A DNA stretch of 64,000 nucleotides from Bacillus sp. CECT 9360 (lineage in GTDB: Bacteria; Bacillota; Bacilli; Bacillales; DSM-1321): assembly GCF_918741275.1 (NCBI RefSeq), contig NZ_CAKKNA010000004.1, forward strand, positions 1-64,000, read 5' to 3'. The position numbers and the translations under genes were made by a program. Of this stretch, positions 11,604 to 21,747 are shown piece by piece; the first letter of the stretch is position 1, and every line of letters begins with the position of its first letter. The notes beneath the pieces were generated by a model. It was not told where the DNA came from and ran no database searches. It worked only from the letters and a program-made list of their open reading frames with translations.

Positions 11604-11858
11604 ATATCCACCATTTGTGGACAAAATCATCTACAACTCCTGGATAAGCTATCCACAAGTTATTAACATTCTGTGGATAAAGATTTCTGTTGATAAAATT
11701 ATTAAGAGTGAAAACACAAATATAATATCAGATATTTACCTTGCTTGCAATGACTTTAAAAAGTTTATCCACAAGACACTCAACCTGCGCAAAATCTTTT
11801 CCACAGGCATTTTCTATGTGTAAAACTTGTCAATTTGGACTGTGGATATCGAGAATTT

Positions 11859-11865
11859 TGTCGAA
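11859..11865 (+). promoter_or_regulatory. Spo0A box (core) in oriC, next to a DnaA box
   Basis: TGTCGAA ends 3 nt before the exact DnaA box TTATCCACA at 11869-11877, so bound Spo0A would clash with DnaA. Inference from motif and spacing. Confidence 0.5.
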
Positions 11866-12087
11866 AAATTATCCACAGTGACATTTGGAGAGTTTCAAAT
11901 GGATTTCTGTTGATAAAATTTAAAGATAAATCCTTTTTCCCTTCTTTAAGATTTTTGAAAGAAAGTGGGGGGACCTTGACAGTTTCGTTCATATAAGTGA
12001 ACTACTACCAATTTTTTTGACTTACAGTTCATCGATCAGTGAGTTTTCTATAAAAAGAAGTATCCATTTTAAAAATTTGAAAGATGT

Positions 12088-12198
12088 CTATATAAGTTGA
12101 ACTAAAGATTACGCATTAATAAATTTTTGGCTCATTCATGTGAAACTCTGGTTTCACATGAATGAGCCAAAATTAAATCATTAATTCAACTTATATAG
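12088..12198. repeat. Composite inverted repeat between oriC and rpmH
   Basis: An inner perfect 22-bp palindrome has arms 12125-12146 (…GGCTCATTCATGTGAAAC) and 12151-12172 with a 4-nt loop. It is enclosed by perfect 14-bp outer arms CTATATAAGTTGAA (12088-12101) and TTCAACTTATATAG (12185-12198). There is no coding frame. It could be a MITE, a strong hairpin terminator isolating oriC from rpmH, or a protein-binding site. Confidence 0.75.
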
Positions 12199-12267
12199 CT
12201 AGGACTGGCAGAACGCTTGCGCTTTTGATATTTCTATTGAAAGGAGGAACAATTTTTTTGAAGAGGT

Positions 12268-12296
12268 TGATTTTTTCAAACATCCTCTATATAATC
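12268..12296 (+). promoter_or_regulatory. rpmH promoter
   Basis: TTGATT (12268-12273), 17-nt spacer, TATAAT (12291-12296), 44 nt before the rpmH start. A good sigma-A match. Confidence 0.7.
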
Positions 12297-12339
12297 ATAG
12301 AGACTGTCTGTAACTGTTATCCTCAGGGAGGTGTCATAA

Positions 12340-12474
12340 ATGAAAAGAACTTATCAACCAAATAAGCGTAAGCATAGTAAGGTTCACGGTTTTCGTAGCC
12401 GCATGAGCACAACAAACGGACGTAGAGTATTAGCTGCACGCCGTCGTAAGGGCAGAAAAGTATTATCTGCGTAG
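12340..12474 (+). CDS. rpmH: 50S ribosomal protein L34
   Basis: A 44-aa, very basic protein beginning [19 protein letters not shown] and ending GRKVLSA, the L34 pattern at full length. An AGGGAGG site lies about 7 nt upstream. It is the first gene of the rpmH-rnpA-spoIIIJ-jag run. A strong hairpin overlaps its stop codon, which would lower expression of rnpA relative to L34. Confidence 0.97.
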   Translation: MKRTYQPNKRKHSKVHGFRSRMSTTNGRRVLAARRRKGRKVLSA

Positions 12475-12502
12475 ACCACTGAAAAGTCAGTGGTCTTTTT
12501 TT
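12474..12502 (+). terminator. Terminator/attenuator between rpmH and rnpA
   Basis: 9-bp stem GACCACTGA/TCAGTGGTC with an AAAG loop and a run of T. The stem starts at the last base of the rpmH stop. Confidence 0.85.
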
Positions 12503-12565
12503 CCATAATGGATTAAGATGCAGCACGTGTTGGCATACCCAATTTACTTTATTGAAGGTGTAAGG

Positions 12566-12934
12566 ATGAAAAAGAAGCTAAGGATAAAAAAGAATGATGA
12601 ATTCCAGAATGTGTTTCAAAAAGGGGAGTCATTCGCTAACAGACAATTTGTTGTCTATGTCCTTGAAAAACCAAATCAGGAGTATTTTCGAATTGGTCTT
12701 TCCGTTAGTAAAAAAATTGGGAATGCTGTTGTTAGGAACCAAATAAAAAGATACATAAGGCAATCTTTTCTAGAATTAATGGATGAAGTTAAAAGCGGTC
12801 AAGACTATGTGGTGATCGCCAGGAAGCCGGCGGCTGAAATGGATTTTTTTCAAGTGAAAAATAGTCTTATCCATGTCTTGAAACGCTCGAAGTCTTTGTC
12901 GTTTAAAACAAATAAAAGTAATGGATCCATATAA
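12566..12934 (+). CDS. rnpA: Ribonuclease P protein component
   Basis: Small basic protein that assists RNase P RNA in maturing tRNA 5' ends. The family core is [26 protein letters not shown] with downstream [10 protein letters not shown]. The start ATG 12566 ([14 protein letters not shown], 122 aa) has GAAGGTG 5-6 nt upstream. An in-frame ATG at 12518 would add 16 residues not typical of the family. Confidence 0.95.
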   Translation: MKKKLRIKKNDEFQNVFQKGESFANRQFVVYVLEKPNQEYFRIGLSVSKKIGNAVVRNQIKRYIRQSFLELMDEVKSGQDYVVIARKPAAEMDFFQVKNSLIHVLKRSKSLSFKTNKSNGSI

Positions 12935-13044
12935 AGTATAAAAATTTGATAGCCTACCAATGTAAATGTAATGTTCTAAATGGAATGAAAAGTTTAATTA
13001 TAATCTTATTAAGGAATTAGTTTGTAGACAGGAGGAAAACACGG

Positions 13045-13830
13045 TTGAAAAGACGAATATTACTCATTATCGGACTTGTCTCCATGATGCTTTTATTGGC
13101 GGGATGTACGGAGGTAAACAAACCGATTACTTCGGAGAGTACTGGAATTTGGAATGAATATATAGTTTACCCGCTTTCTGTATTAATCATCGAAGTTTCC
13201 AATTTTTTAGGGGACTACGGTTTCGGGATTATCGTTGTCACGATCTTGATTCGTCTCGCGATTTTGCCATTAATGATTAAGCAAACGAAAAGCTCTAAGG
13301 CGATGCAGGCAATCCAGCCGGAAATGAAGGAGCTGCGTGACAAATACAGCTCAAAAGATGCTGCCACACAACAAAAACTGCAGCAGGAAACGATGGCATT
13401 ATTCCAAAAATACGGTGTCAATCCACTAGCAGGCTGTTTTCCTTTAATAGTTCAAATGCCGATACTGATTGGTTTTTACCATGCGATCACCCGTACGAGG
13501 GAGATCGCAAACCATAGCTTTTTATGGTTCGACCTTGGCGATAAGGATCCATATTATATCTTGCCGATAGTTGCTGGTATCACAACATTCATCCAGCAGA
13601 AGATCACGATGGTCGGAATGGATTCCAATCCTCAGATGGCTGCGCAGATGACAATGATGTTGTATATCATGCCTGTTATGATCGTAGTTTTCGCTATTAA
13701 CTTCCCTGCTGCCCTTTCTCTTTATTGGGTAGTCGGTAACATATTCATGATCATTCAAACATATTTCATTAAAGGTCCGGATCTGAGAAAAGCAGCTGCC
13801 GGAAACGCGGGAGGAGCAAAGAAAAAGTGA
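13045..13830 (+). CDS. spoIIIJ: Membrane protein insertase YidC/SpoIIIJ
   Basis: Oxa1/YidC-family insertase of the cytoplasmic membrane. Start TTG 13045, with AGGAGG upstream. The N-terminus is a lipoprotein signal (…LLLAGCTE; the Cys becomes the first mature residue). Several membrane segments follow, with the conserved GWGF-like [21 protein letters not shown] and [16 protein letters not shown]. At 261 aa it has the usual Bacillus length. The copy beside jag is SpoIIIJ in B. subtilis, needed for sigma-G activity during sporulation as well as general insertion. It overlaps jag by 4 nt. Confidence 0.95.
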   Translation: MKRRILLIIGLVSMMLLLAGCTEVNKPITSESTGIWNEYIVYPLSVLIIEVSNFLGDYGFGIIVVTILIRLAILPLMIKQTKSSKAMQAIQPEMKELRDKYSSKDAATQQKLQQETMALFQKYGVNPLAGCFPLIVQMPILIGFYHAITRTREIANHSFLWFDLGDKDPYYILPIVAGITTFIQQKITMVGMDSNPQMAAQMTMMLYIMPVMIVVFAINFPAALSLYWVVGNIFMIIQTYFIKGPDLRKAAAGNAGGAKKK

Positions 13831-14447
13831 AACAGATAACTGCTACAGGACAATCTGTCGAAGAAGCAGTCGAATCAGCTTTAGCTCAACTAAATACTTC
13901 TCGGGACCGCACGGAAATTGAAATAGTTGATGAAGGAAAAAAAAGATTTCTAGGTTTGTTCGGGGGCAGGCAGGCTATCGTCAAGGTCACGTTGCAGCCT
14001 GATGCCATCGAAGAAGCCACCAATTTTCTTACAAATGTAAGCGAAAAGATGGGAGTATCCGTTCAGGTGGATGTAAGCCGCGAAGGGAAAAATGTCACTT
14101 TTCAGCTATCAGGTGAAAAAATTGCGCTCTTGATTGGTAAGAGAGGACAAACATTGAATTCAGTACAGTATTTGACTCAGCTTGTGACCAATCGTTTCTC
14201 CAAGCAATATTTGAATGTTATAGTAGATGCCGAGGATTACCGTACACGCCGGAATGCTACCCTCATTCAGCTGGCGGAAAGGATGGCTGACAAAGCTGTT
14301 CGAACCAGAAAAGAGGTTTCCTTGGAACCCATGCCCTCATACGAGCGCAAGGTCATTCATACCGCTTTAATGGATCACCCGGAGATTGAAACAACATCTA
14401 ATGGAAATGAGCCATACCGCCATTTGGTAATAACGCCAACTAAATAA
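13827..14447 (+). CDS. jag: RNA-binding protein Jag (KhpB)
   Basis: Starts at GTG 13827 within GTGA, overlapping the spoIIIJ stop. Three parts are visible: the Jag N-terminal domain ([17 protein letters not shown]…[11 protein letters not shown]), a KH domain ([18 protein letters not shown]) and an R3H domain ([28 protein letters not shown]). It binds RNA, partners KhpA in related species and is linked to cell-shape control. 206 aa, usual length. A terminator follows. Confidence 0.95.
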   Translation: MKQITATGQSVEEAVESALAQLNTSRDRTEIEIVDEGKKRFLGLFGGRQAIVKVTLQPDAIEEATNFLTNVSEKMGVSVQVDVSREGKNVTFQLSGEKIALLIGKRGQTLNSVQYLTQLVTNRFSKQYLNVIVDAEDYRTRRNATLIQLAERMADKAVRTRKEVSLEPMPSYERKVIHTALMDHPEIETTSNGNEPYRHLVITPTK

Positions 14448-14453
14448 GTTATT

Positions 14454-14486
14454 AAGCCCCTCTGTGATTGATCACAGGGGGGTTTC
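14454..14486 (+). terminator. Terminator after jag
   Basis: Stem AAGCCCCTCTGTGA/TCACAGGGGGGTTT with a TTGA loop, then TTTCTT. Confidence 0.9.
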
Positions 14487-14610
14487 TTGCGTGAAATAAG
14501 AGGTTCCTATCTGCAAATATACTAAATTCCCTTTTTCTTCACCCGAAAAACACCTGGCAATGGTCGAATTTTTTATAAAAAAATAAAAAAAATAGCTGGA
14601 TAAAAAAACA

Positions 14611-14692
14611 TGTGGACGGCTTTGTTGTTATTCACATGTGGATAAGTTAAAATAAACGGTGCGTAAAAAAATACTTTTCCTCATGTGGATAA
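14611..14692. promoter_or_regulatory. DnaA-box cluster between jag and mnmE
   Basis: Two boxes meet head to head at 14628-14645 (TTATTCACA then TGTGGATAA). Another exact TGTGGATAA is at 14684-14692 and a weaker TGTGGACGG at 14611-14619. From memory, B. subtilis has a DnaA-box cluster at the same jag-trmE (mnmE) gap, where it influences initiation control. The equivalent role here is inferred. Confidence 0.7.
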
Positions 14693-14809
14693 CTTCGAAA
14701 GCTATGTTCTAAGAGTACTTATGTTAATAGTTAATGTAGGAAGTCGACGATAAAAAAGCTTAATAAGAACTTTTATATAAATAGTATGTGCAGAAGAGAG
14801 GTGAAACAA

Positions 14810-16195
14810 ATGGAATATGATACGATAACGGCGATTTCGACTCCCATGGGTGAGGGAGCGATAGCGATTGTCCGTATAAGCGGAGATGAAGCGATAAGCA
14901 TGGCTGATCGAATCTTTAAGGGGCCAACGGGAAAGAGCCTCAAGGAAGTTCATTCCCATACCATCCATTATGGTCATTTGATCGATCCGAAAACGTCTGA
15001 ACTAGTCGAAGAGGTCATGGTTTCAATCATGAAGGGACCAAAAACCTTTACCCGCGAAGATGTGGTCGAAATCAACTGTCACGGAGGAATGGTTTCTGTC
15101 AATCGGGTTTTACAGCTTATTCTTTCTCAGGGGGCCCGTCTTGCGGAGCCAGGTGAATTCACGAAAAGAGCATTTCTAAATGGACGAATCGATTTGTCAC
15201 AGGCAGAGGCTGTCATGGACTTAATTCGCGCTAAAACGGACAGGGCAATGAATGTAGCGCTTGGACAGATGGAAGGACGATTATCCAAGTTGATTCGCAA
15301 ACTGCGCCAGGAGATATTGGAAACACTTGCACAGGTAGAGGTGAATATCGACTATCCCGAATATGACGATGTAGAAGAAATGACACATCGTTTGTTTATG
15401 GAAAAGGCGAAGTTCGTTCAAAAGGAAATTAACATGCTGCTTCAAACCTCACAGCAGGGCAAAATTTTACGCGAAGGGCTATCAACGGTGATCATTGGCC
15501 GCCCGAATGTCGGCAAATCTTCATTGTTAAATAGTCTGGTACATGAAAATAAAGCAATCGTAACTGATATTCCCGGGACAACCCGTGATGTGATAGAAGA
15601 ATACGTGAATGTCAGAGGTGTACCGCTCAAACTGGTTGACACGGCGGGCATTCGGGAAACAGAGGATATTGTCGAAAGAATCGGCGTGGAGCGTTCAAGG
15701 GCCGTTCTAAAAGAAGCCGATTTGATCTTGCTTGTATTGAACTACTCCGATGAGCTGACGCTGGAAGACGAAAATCTTTTTAAAGCTGTTAAAGGCATGG
15801 ACGTCATCGTGATTGTCAACAAGACAGATTTACCAAGGAAGATTGATATGGAGCGCCTGGGTGTTCTTTCGGAAACTCTTAGAGTCGTGACCACTTCTTT
15901 ATTGGAAGATAAGGGAGTCGATGAGTTGGAAGAAGCAATTGCTGCCCTGTTCTTTGAGGGCAATCTAGAGGCAGGGGATATGACGTATGTGTCCAATTCC
16001 CGCCACATTGCCTTGTTGGGTCAAGCTTTACAAGCCATCGAAGATGCCATTTCAGCGATTGAGTCAGGAACTCCGGTTGATTTAGTACAAATTGATTTTA
16101 CAAGAGCATGGGAATTGCTCGGCGAAATAATTGGAGACAGTGTTCATGAAAGTTTGATTGATCAATTGTTCTCGCAATTTTGTTTAGGAAAATAA
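14810..16195 (+). CDS. mnmE: tRNA modification GTPase MnmE
   Basis: With MnmG it builds the carboxymethylaminomethyl group on wobble uridine-34 of tRNA. An N-terminal folate-binding domain ([22 protein letters not shown]) precedes a G domain inserted in the helical domain: [23 protein letters not shown] and NKTD. The C-terminus CLGK fits the family's C-x-G-K ending. The start ATG 14810 (461 aa) follows GAGAGGTG; an in-frame ATG at 14786 is upstream of that site. mnmG follows after 18 nt. Confidence 0.97.
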   Translation: MEYDTITAISTPMGEGAIAIVRISGDEAISMADRIFKGPTGKSLKEVHSHTIHYGHLIDPKTSELVEEVMVSIMKGPKTFTREDVVEINCHGGMVSVNRVLQLILSQGARLAEPGEFTKRAFLNGRIDLSQAEAVMDLIRAKTDRAMNVALGQMEGRLSKLIRKLRQEILETLAQVEVNIDYPEYDDVEEMTHRLFMEKAKFVQKEINMLLQTSQQGKILREGLSTVIIGRPNVGKSSLLNSLVHENKAIVTDIPGTTRDVIEEYVNVRGVPLKLVDTAGIRETEDIVERIGVERSRAVLKEADLILLVLNYSDELTLEDENLFKAVKGMDVIVIVNKTDLPRKIDMERLGVLSETLRVVTTSLLEDKGVDELEEAIAALFFEGNLEAGDMTYVSNSRHIALLGQALQAIEDAISAIESGTPVDLVQIDFTRAWELLGEIIGDSVHESLIDQLFSQFCLGK

Positions 16196-16213
16196 CAGTA
16201 AGGAGGGGTAAAG

Positions 16214-18094
16214 ATGCAATACGAAGCAGGTAGCTATGATGTTATCGTAATAGGGGCCGGGCATGCCGGAAGTGAAGCTGGACTTGCTGCTGCGCGGGTT
16301 GGCGCAAAAACCCTGATGTTAACGATAAACTTGGATATGGTAGCTTTCATGCCTTGCAATCCATCCGTAGGAGGTCCTGCAAAGGGAATCGTCGTAAGGG
16401 AAATTGATGCCCTCGGCGGAGAGATGGGCAAGAATATTGATAAAACGCATATTCAAATGAGGATGCTTAATACTGGAAAAGGACCAGCTGTACGTGCATT
16501 AAGAGCACAGGCGGATAAATTTTTATACCAACAGGAAATGAAAAAAACGATTGAAAACGAACCTAATCTGACATTGATGCAAGGAATGGTCGAACATTTA
16601 CTTGTAGAAGATGGTGTATGTACGGGCGTGGTTACGCAAACAGGTGCCGCTTATAAAGCAAAAACGGTTGTCATTACAACAGGAACTTTTTTAAGAGGGG
16701 AAATTATTTTAGGGGAGCTTAAATATTCCAGCGGTCCTAATAATCAGCAGCCATCCATCAGGCTTTCGGAGCATTTGGAAGAGTTAGGCTTTGATTTGGT
16801 CCGTTTTAAAACAGGCACGCCTCCCCGTGTCAACAGCCATACAATTGATTACAGCAAAACGGAAATCCAGCCTGGCGACGAAGAGCCAAGAGCCTTCTCT
16901 TATGAAACAACTAAGTTCATAACCGACCAGCTTCCTTGCTGGCTTACTTATACAAGTCTCGAAACGCATCAGATCATTGATGACAATCTTCATCGTTCGC
17001 CGATGTATTCCGGGATGATCAAAGGGACGGGTCCAAGGTATTGTCCATCTATTGAAGATAAGGTCGTTCGTTTCAATGATAAGCCACGCCATCAAATCTT
17101 CCTAGAGCCTGAAGGCCGCAATACTCAGGAAGTCTATGTCCAGGGGTTATCAACGAGTCTGCCGGAGGATGTCCAAAGGCGAATACTGGCAACTATCCCT
17201 GGACTCGAAAATGTCCAAATGATGCGTGCCGGCTATGCGATAGAATATGATGCGATCGTGCCTACTCAGCTGTGGCCGACCTTAGAAACGAAAAAGGTGA
17301 AAAACCTGTATACCGCAGGGCAAATTAACGGAACTTCTGGATATGAAGAAGCAGCGGGCCAGGGGCTTATGGCAGGAATGAATGCCGGCTTGAATGCGTT
17401 AAGTAAAGAAGAAGTGATTTTAAGCCGCTCGGATGCGTATATCGGTGTTTTAATTGACGACCTTGTCACAAAGGGGACAAACGAGCCTTATCGTCTGTTA
17501 ACATCTCGAGCGGAATATCGCTTGCTGTTGCGCCATGATAATGCAGACCTTCGTTTAACGGAAATTGGCCATCAAATCGGAATGATCAAGGAAGAACGCT
17601 ATCAAAAATTCCTAGTGAAACAAGAAGCCGTAGAAGCCGAAAAGGCCAGACTGCAATCCGTCATCATCAAGCCGAATGAACAGACACAAGAGCTTATTAA
17701 GCAAAGTGGAGGCACTGAATTAAAGGATGGCATCCGGGCATCTGATTTATTGAAGCGCCCGGAAATGAATTATTCGCATATTGAGCTGCTCGCACCTTCC
17801 GAAGCTGAGCTTGACAGGGAAGTTTCGGAACAGGTTGAAATTCAAATTAAATATGAAGGATATATTGAAAAATCGCTACAACAGGTAGAACGCCTTAAAA
17901 AAATGGAGAATAAAAAGATCCCCGAAAACATTGATTATGATGCCATAAACAGCCTTGCGAACGAAGCGCGCCAAAAATTGAAAGAAGTGCGTCCTCTCTC
18001 GGTTGCGCAAGCCTCAAGGATTTCAGGGGTAAATCCAGCTGACGTTTCCATCTTGCTCGTTCATTTAGAGCAAGGTAAGGTTGCCAGAATTTAG
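16214..18094 (+). CDS. mnmG: tRNA modification enzyme MnmG (GidA)
   Basis: FAD-dependent partner of MnmE. The N-terminal dinucleotide fold is [23 protein letters not shown]. The family motifs [13 protein letters not shown] and the region with CPSIEDK follow, then the C-terminal helical domain that contacts MnmE. 626 aa, ATG after AAGGAGGGG. Same operon as mnmE. Confidence 0.97.
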   Translation: MQYEAGSYDVIVIGAGHAGSEAGLAAARVGAKTLMLTINLDMVAFMPCNPSVGGPAKGIVVREIDALGGEMGKNIDKTHIQMRMLNTGKGPAVRALRAQADKFLYQQEMKKTIENEPNLTLMQGMVEHLLVEDGVCTGVVTQTGAAYKAKTVVITTGTFLRGEIILGELKYSSGPNNQQPSIRLSEHLEELGFDLVRFKTGTPPRVNSHTIDYSKTEIQPGDEEPRAFSYETTKFITDQLPCWLTYTSLETHQIIDDNLHRSPMYSGMIKGTGPRYCPSIEDKVVRFNDKPRHQIFLEPEGRNTQEVYVQGLSTSLPEDVQRRILATIPGLENVQMMRAGYAIEYDAIVPTQLWPTLETKKVKNLYTAGQINGTSGYEEAAGQGLMAGMNAGLNALSKEEVILSRSDAYIGVLIDDLVTKGTNEPYRLLTSRAEYRLLLRHDNADLRLTEIGHQIGMIKEERYQKFLVKQEAVEAEKARLQSVIIKPNEQTQELIKQSGGTELKDGIRASDLLKRPEMNYSHIELLAPSEAELDREVSEQVEIQIKYEGYIEKSLQQVERLKKMENKKIPENIDYDAINSLANEARQKLKEVRPLSVAQASRISGVNPADVSILLVHLEQGKVARI

Positions 18095-18145
18095 CAATGG
18101 AATTTCGCAAAAACCAGATATTCAAAAAAAGGATTGAAACGCCTT

Positions 18146-18868
18146 ATGAATGAAAATCAATTTCAAGAGCTGTTAAGGGAGAAAGGGATTGAGCTTTCTA
18201 CCTTCCAGCTTGAACAATTCGAGACCTATTATCAACTGCTCGTTGAGTGGAATGAAAAAATGAACCTAACGGCGATTACGGATAAAGAAGAAGTATATCT
18301 TAAGCATTTCTATGATTCAATCAGTGCCGCCTTCTATTTCGATCTTTCAAAGCCTTTAAAGCTCTGCGATGTTGGAGCAGGAGCCGGCTTTCCGAGCATT
18401 CCTTTGAAAATTTGCTTTCCGAATCTCCACATTTCGATCGTAGACTCTCTTAATAAAAGAATATCGTTCTTAGAACATCTTGCTAAATCCCTGAAGCTTG
18501 GTCATGTCTCTTTTTATCATGACCGCGCTGAGACATTCGGACAAAAGGCTGAACATCGCGAGTCATATGACCTTGTAACAGCCAGAGCGGTTGCAAGAAT
18601 GTCAGTCCTGAGCGAGCTTTGCCTTCCGCTTGTTAAGAAAAATGGAACATTCGTCGCGATGAAAGCATCCAGTACCAATGAGGAATTGGATACCGGAAAA
18701 AAAGCGATTGGGATCCTGGGGGGGAAAGTAAAGCAAATTCACCATTTCCTTTTGCCTATGGAAAACAGTGAAAGAAACATCATTATTATCGATAAGGTGA
18801 AGCAAACTCCTAACAAATATCCAAGAAAACCGGGAACTCCGAGTAGGATGCCAATCGAATCATCATGA
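18146..18868 (+). CDS. rsmG: 16S rRNA (guanine527-N7)-methyltransferase RsmG
   Basis: SAM-dependent methyltransferase (GidB). The N-terminal helix pair (NENQFQELL…[17 protein letters not shown]) is typical, motif I is [16 protein letters not shown], and [12 protein letters not shown] lies downstream. ATG 18146 gives 240 aa, near the B. subtilis length; a TTG at 18134 lies directly on the AAAGGA site. It follows mnmG after 51 nt. Loss of this enzyme is known to give low-level streptomycin resistance. Confidence 0.95.
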   Translation: MNENQFQELLREKGIELSTFQLEQFETYYQLLVEWNEKMNLTAITDKEEVYLKHFYDSISAAFYFDLSKPLKLCDVGAGAGFPSIPLKICFPNLHISIVDSLNKRISFLEHLAKSLKLGHVSFYHDRAETFGQKAEHRESYDLVTARAVARMSVLSELCLPLVKKNGTFVAMKASSTNEELDTGKKAIGILGGKVKQIHHFLLPMENSERNIIIIDKVKQTPNKYPRKPGTPSRMPIESS

Positions 18869-18882
18869 AATTGAAAGAGAAT

Positions 18883-18930
18883 AACCAGTGGGAATTTCAA
18901 ATTCTAGTAGCGCTGGTTTCGTTTTTCTTT
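18883..18930 (+). terminator. Terminator after rsmG
   Basis: 8-bp stem AACCAGTG/CGCTGGTT with a 20-nt loop, followed by TCGTTTTTCTTTT. Confidence 0.65.
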
Positions 18931-19032
18931 TACTATTAAAGGTGCAATGTTTTATAGTAATCATAAAGCAGGACTTTTTACTTTAATAAGAGAATATGTA
19001 ATGTGGGAGTTTTTTAAAGGTGGTGTAGGGAG

Positions 19033-19896
19033 ATGAAGCATCCTTTTTCGCGATTCTTTGGTTTAGCCGAAAAAGAAGAGCAGCAATTGGAAGTGGAAAT
19101 GGAAGCACCGAGCAAGAATGAAGAAATCGTGAAAATTTCCATCTCCAATATTGTGCCGAATCGGTATCAGCCCAGAACGGTATTCAATGACGAAAAAATT
19201 GCTGAATTAGCAAAAACTATTCATACGCATGGCATCATCCAGCCAATTGTAGTTAGGGAGTATGAAAAGGATAAATATGAAATTATTGCCGGTGAGCGCC
19301 GTTTTCGGGCGATGCAATCATTAGGCTGGGAAACGGCACCGGCTATAGTTAAAAATTTCAACGACACAGAAACGGCCTCTGTGGCCCTTATAGAAAATTT
19401 GCAGCGTGAAGAACTGACGCCGATTGAGGAGGCTATGGCCTACGGAAAGCTGTTAGAGCTTCACAGCCTTACTCAGGAAGCGTTGGCACAAAGGCTCGGT
19501 ATCGGGCAATCCACCGTAGCCAACAAACTGAGACTCCTTAAGCTTCCGCAAGAAGCACAGGATGCAGTGCTGCAAAAGCAAATCACGGAGCGCCATGCCC
19601 GCTCTTTAATTCCGTTAAAAGATCCGGCAAAGCAAATAAGATTGTTGCAGGATATAATCGATAAGAATTTGAATGTAAAGCAGACAGAAGAGCGGGTTGT
19701 AAAGCTGCTCGAAAGTTCCGAGAATAAACCGAAACCAAAAAGAAAAGCATTCAGCAAGGATATGAGAATAGCCGTTAATACGATAAGGCAATCAGTAAAC
19801 ATGGTTACCGATAACGGTATAAATCTGGATACGGAAGAAGAAGAATTCGAGGAATATTATCAATTTACCATCAAGATTCCAAAGAAAAAAGCTTAA
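19033..19896 (+). CDS. noc: Nucleoid occlusion protein Noc
   Basis: ParB-related CTP-binding protein that blocks Z-ring formation over the nucleoid. An amphipathic N-terminus ([11 protein letters not shown]), which anchors Noc to the membrane, precedes the ParB-type domain ([28 protein letters not shown]). The [26 protein letters not shown] follows. 287 aa. The position directly before soj-spo0J and the FFGL N-terminus separate it from Spo0J. Confidence 0.95.
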   Translation: MKHPFSRFFGLAEKEEQQLEVEMEAPSKNEEIVKISISNIVPNRYQPRTVFNDEKIAELAKTIHTHGIIQPIVVREYEKDKYEIIAGERRFRAMQSLGWETAPAIVKNFNDTETASVALIENLQREELTPIEEAMAYGKLLELHSLTQEALAQRLGIGQSTVANKLRLLKLPQEAQDAVLQKQITERHARSLIPLKDPAKQIRLLQDIIDKNLNVKQTEERVVKLLESSENKPKPKRKAFSKDMRIAVNTIRQSVNMVTDNGINLDTEEEEFEEYYQFTIKIPKKKA

Positions 19897-19915
19897 TATC
19901 CGTTATTCTTAACCC

Positions 19916-19950
19916 GCTTGGCAGCTGATGATTGCCAAGCTTTTTTCTTT
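19916..19950 (+). terminator. Terminator after noc
   Basis: Stem GCTTGGCA/TGCCAAGC, 9-nt loop, followed by TTTTTTCTTT. Confidence 0.85.
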
Positions 19951-20073
19951 GTTGCCAGAAAATATTAAGAAATAAACTTAAACTTTGTTTTTTTCATGAT
20001 AAAATAGAAAAAGTATGTAATAGTTTCATAAGTTAAGCAAAAAGGAATTATGTTTTTGAAAGTAGGTGACATC

Positions 20074-20835
20074 GTGGGAAAGATTATCGCCATCGCGAAT
20101 CAAAAAGGCGGCGTCGGGAAAACGACGACTTCCGTCAATCTCGGTGCCTGTTTAGCATATATAGGGAAGAAAGTGTTATTAGTCGATGTTGACCCGCAAG
20201 GAAATGCAACGAGTGGCGCAGGCATAGATAAAGCGGATGTCAATCAATGCATCTATGATGTATTAGTAGAAGATGTGGAGGCAGAAAAAGTCATTAAAGC
20301 CACAAAGGTTGAAAACCTTTATATGATTCCTGCGACTATCCAGCTTGCCGGTGCGGAAATTGAGCTGGTTCCAACAATCTCCAGAGAAGTGCGCTTAAAA
20401 AGGGCACTGGAGGAAGTGAAGGATAAGTATGATTATATTATCATAGATTGTCCGCCATCTTTAGGGCTGCTCACGCTAAATGCCTTGACTGCTTCAGACG
20501 CCGTTTTAATACCGGTACAGTGTGAATATTATGCGTTAGAAGGATTGAGCCAGCTGCTGAACACGGTCCGTCTCGTTCAAAAGCATTTAAATCAGGATTT
20601 AAGAATTGAAGGAGTACTCCTGACGATGCTTGATGCGCGTACAAATCTAGGTTTACAAGTAATTGAAGAAGTGAAAAAATATTTTCAGGATAAAGTTTAT
20701 AAAACGATTATCCCGAGAAATGTCCGTTTAAGCGAAGCACCCAGCCATGGAGAGCCAATCATTATTTATGATCCAAAATCAAGAGGTGCAGAGGTTTACT
20801 TAGACTTGGCAAAGGAAGTGGTGTCAAATGGCTAG
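20074..20835 (+). CDS. soj: Chromosome partitioning ATPase Soj (ParA)
   Basis: Deviant Walker ATPase acting with Spo0J in origin segregation and control of DnaA. The Walker A variant is NQKGGVGKTTTSVNLG at the N-terminus, followed by VDVDPQGNATSG and IIDCPPSLGLLTLNAL. GTG 20074 (253 aa, same length as B. subtilis Soj) has TAGGTGA 5 nt upstream; an in-frame ATG at 20050 is an alternative. It overlaps spo0J by 8 nt. Confidence 0.95.
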   Translation: MGKIIAIANQKGGVGKTTTSVNLGACLAYIGKKVLLVDVDPQGNATSGAGIDKADVNQCIYDVLVEDVEAEKVIKATKVENLYMIPATIQLAGAEIELVPTISREVRLKRALEEVKDKYDYIIIDCPPSLGLLTLNALTASDAVLIPVQCEYYALEGLSQLLNTVRLVQKHLNQDLRIEGVLLTMLDARTNLGLQVIEEVKKYFQDKVYKTIIPRNVRLSEAPSHGEPIIIYDPKSRGAEVYLDLAKEVVSNG

Positions 20836-21688
20836 AGGACTTGGAAAGGGAATTAATGCCCTGTTTACAAACTTGGAAGCCGGAAAAGATGATGCTGTAC
20901 AAGAAATTTCATTAAACGAATTGAGACCAAATCCATATCAACCGCGAAAAGTATTTGCTCCTGAAGCGATTGAAGAGTTAAAACAATCGATTATCCAGCA
21001 TGGAATACTCCAGCCGATCATTGCAAGGAAAAGCATAAAAGGCTATGAGATCGTCGTAGGAGAAAGAAGGTTTCGGGCCGCGAAGGAAGCCGGCTTGACA
21101 ACAGTTCCGGTTGTCGTGAGGGAACTGACAGAACAACAAATGATGGAGCTTGCCATCCTGGAAAACCTGCAGCGAGAGGACCTTAATCCTATCGAAGAAG
21201 CTGTTGCCTATCAAACATTGATAGAAAGACTTAATCTTACACAGGAAGAAATGGCAAAAAGATTGGGAAAAAGCCGTCCCCATATAGCAAACCATATACG
21301 ATTGTTGACCCTGCCAAAAGAAATCCAAACGCATATCACCGATGGCCAGATTTCCATGGGGCATGGACGCACACTGTTAGGCTTAAAGAAAAAAAGTATG
21401 CTGAACGATGTTGTTGATAAAATTCTTAAAGATGGCATGAATGTACGTCAGCTTGAACAATATATCACTCATTTAAATGAAAATGTTTCACGTGAAACGA
21501 CACCCGCTCCGAAACCTAAGAAAGATATTTTTATTAAAGAACGGGAAAATAGCCTTCGTGAACGTTTTGGTACACCGGTTACGATTAAACAAAGCAAGAA
21601 AAAAGGGAAAATTGAGATTGAATTTTTCTCTAATGAAGATTTAGAAAGAATCCTGGAAATTATTGATGCGGAAAATCTTTCGTCTTAA
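20828..21688 (+). CDS. spo0J: Chromosome partitioning protein Spo0J (ParB)
   Basis: CTP-dependent DNA clamp that loads at parS and recruits SMC. An N-terminal GLGKGINALF motif precedes the CTP/parS-binding core (GERRFRAAKEAG, ENLQREDLNPIEEA). The HTH is TQEEMAKRLGKSRPHIANHIRLL, and a C-terminal dimer domain ends the protein. 286 aa. A parS site lies within its own coding sequence, as in B. subtilis. Confidence 0.96.
   Translation: MARGLGKGINALFTNLEAGKDDAVQEISLNELRPNPYQPRKVFAPEAIEELKQSIIQHGILQPIIARKSIKGYEIVVGERRFRAAKEAGLTTVPVVVRELTEQQMMELAILENLQREDLNPIEEAVAYQTLIERLNLTQEEMAKRLGKSRPHIANHIRLLTLPKEIQTHITDGQISMGHGRTLLGLKKKSMLNDVVDKILKDGMNVRQLEQYITHLNENVSRETTPAPKPKKDIFIKERENSLRERFGTPVTIKQSKKKGKIEIEFFSNEDLERILEIIDAENLSS
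21484..21499. promoter_or_regulatory. parS site within spo0J
   Basis: TGTTTCACGTGAAACG matches the parS consensus TGTTNCACGTGAAACA except for the last base. B. subtilis also has a parS inside spo0J. Confidence 0.92.
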
Positions 21689-21718
21689 ACCATCTGCGAT
21701 AGGATGGTTTATTTTTTT
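21687..21718 (+). terminator. Terminator after spo0J
   Basis: Stem AAACCATC/GATGGTTT, then ATTTTTTT. Confidence 0.85.
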
Positions 21719-21747
21719 AAACAATATAACGATAAAGGTGAAATGAA

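Larger units (their letters stand above)
11377..11990. other. oriC, DnaA-box region upstream of dnaA
   Basis: A/T-rich non-coding DNA with many DnaA boxes. Exact TTATCCACA or its complement occurs at 11672-11680, 11765-11773 and 11869-11877. Near matches are at 11561-11569, 11616-11624, 11649-11657, 11797-11805 and 11841-11849. With the dnaA-dnaN element it forms a bipartite origin as in B. subtilis. Two Spo0A-box cores lie among the DnaA boxes. The dnaA promoter must lie at its left edge, but no clear -35/-10 pair stood out. Confidence 0.9.
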
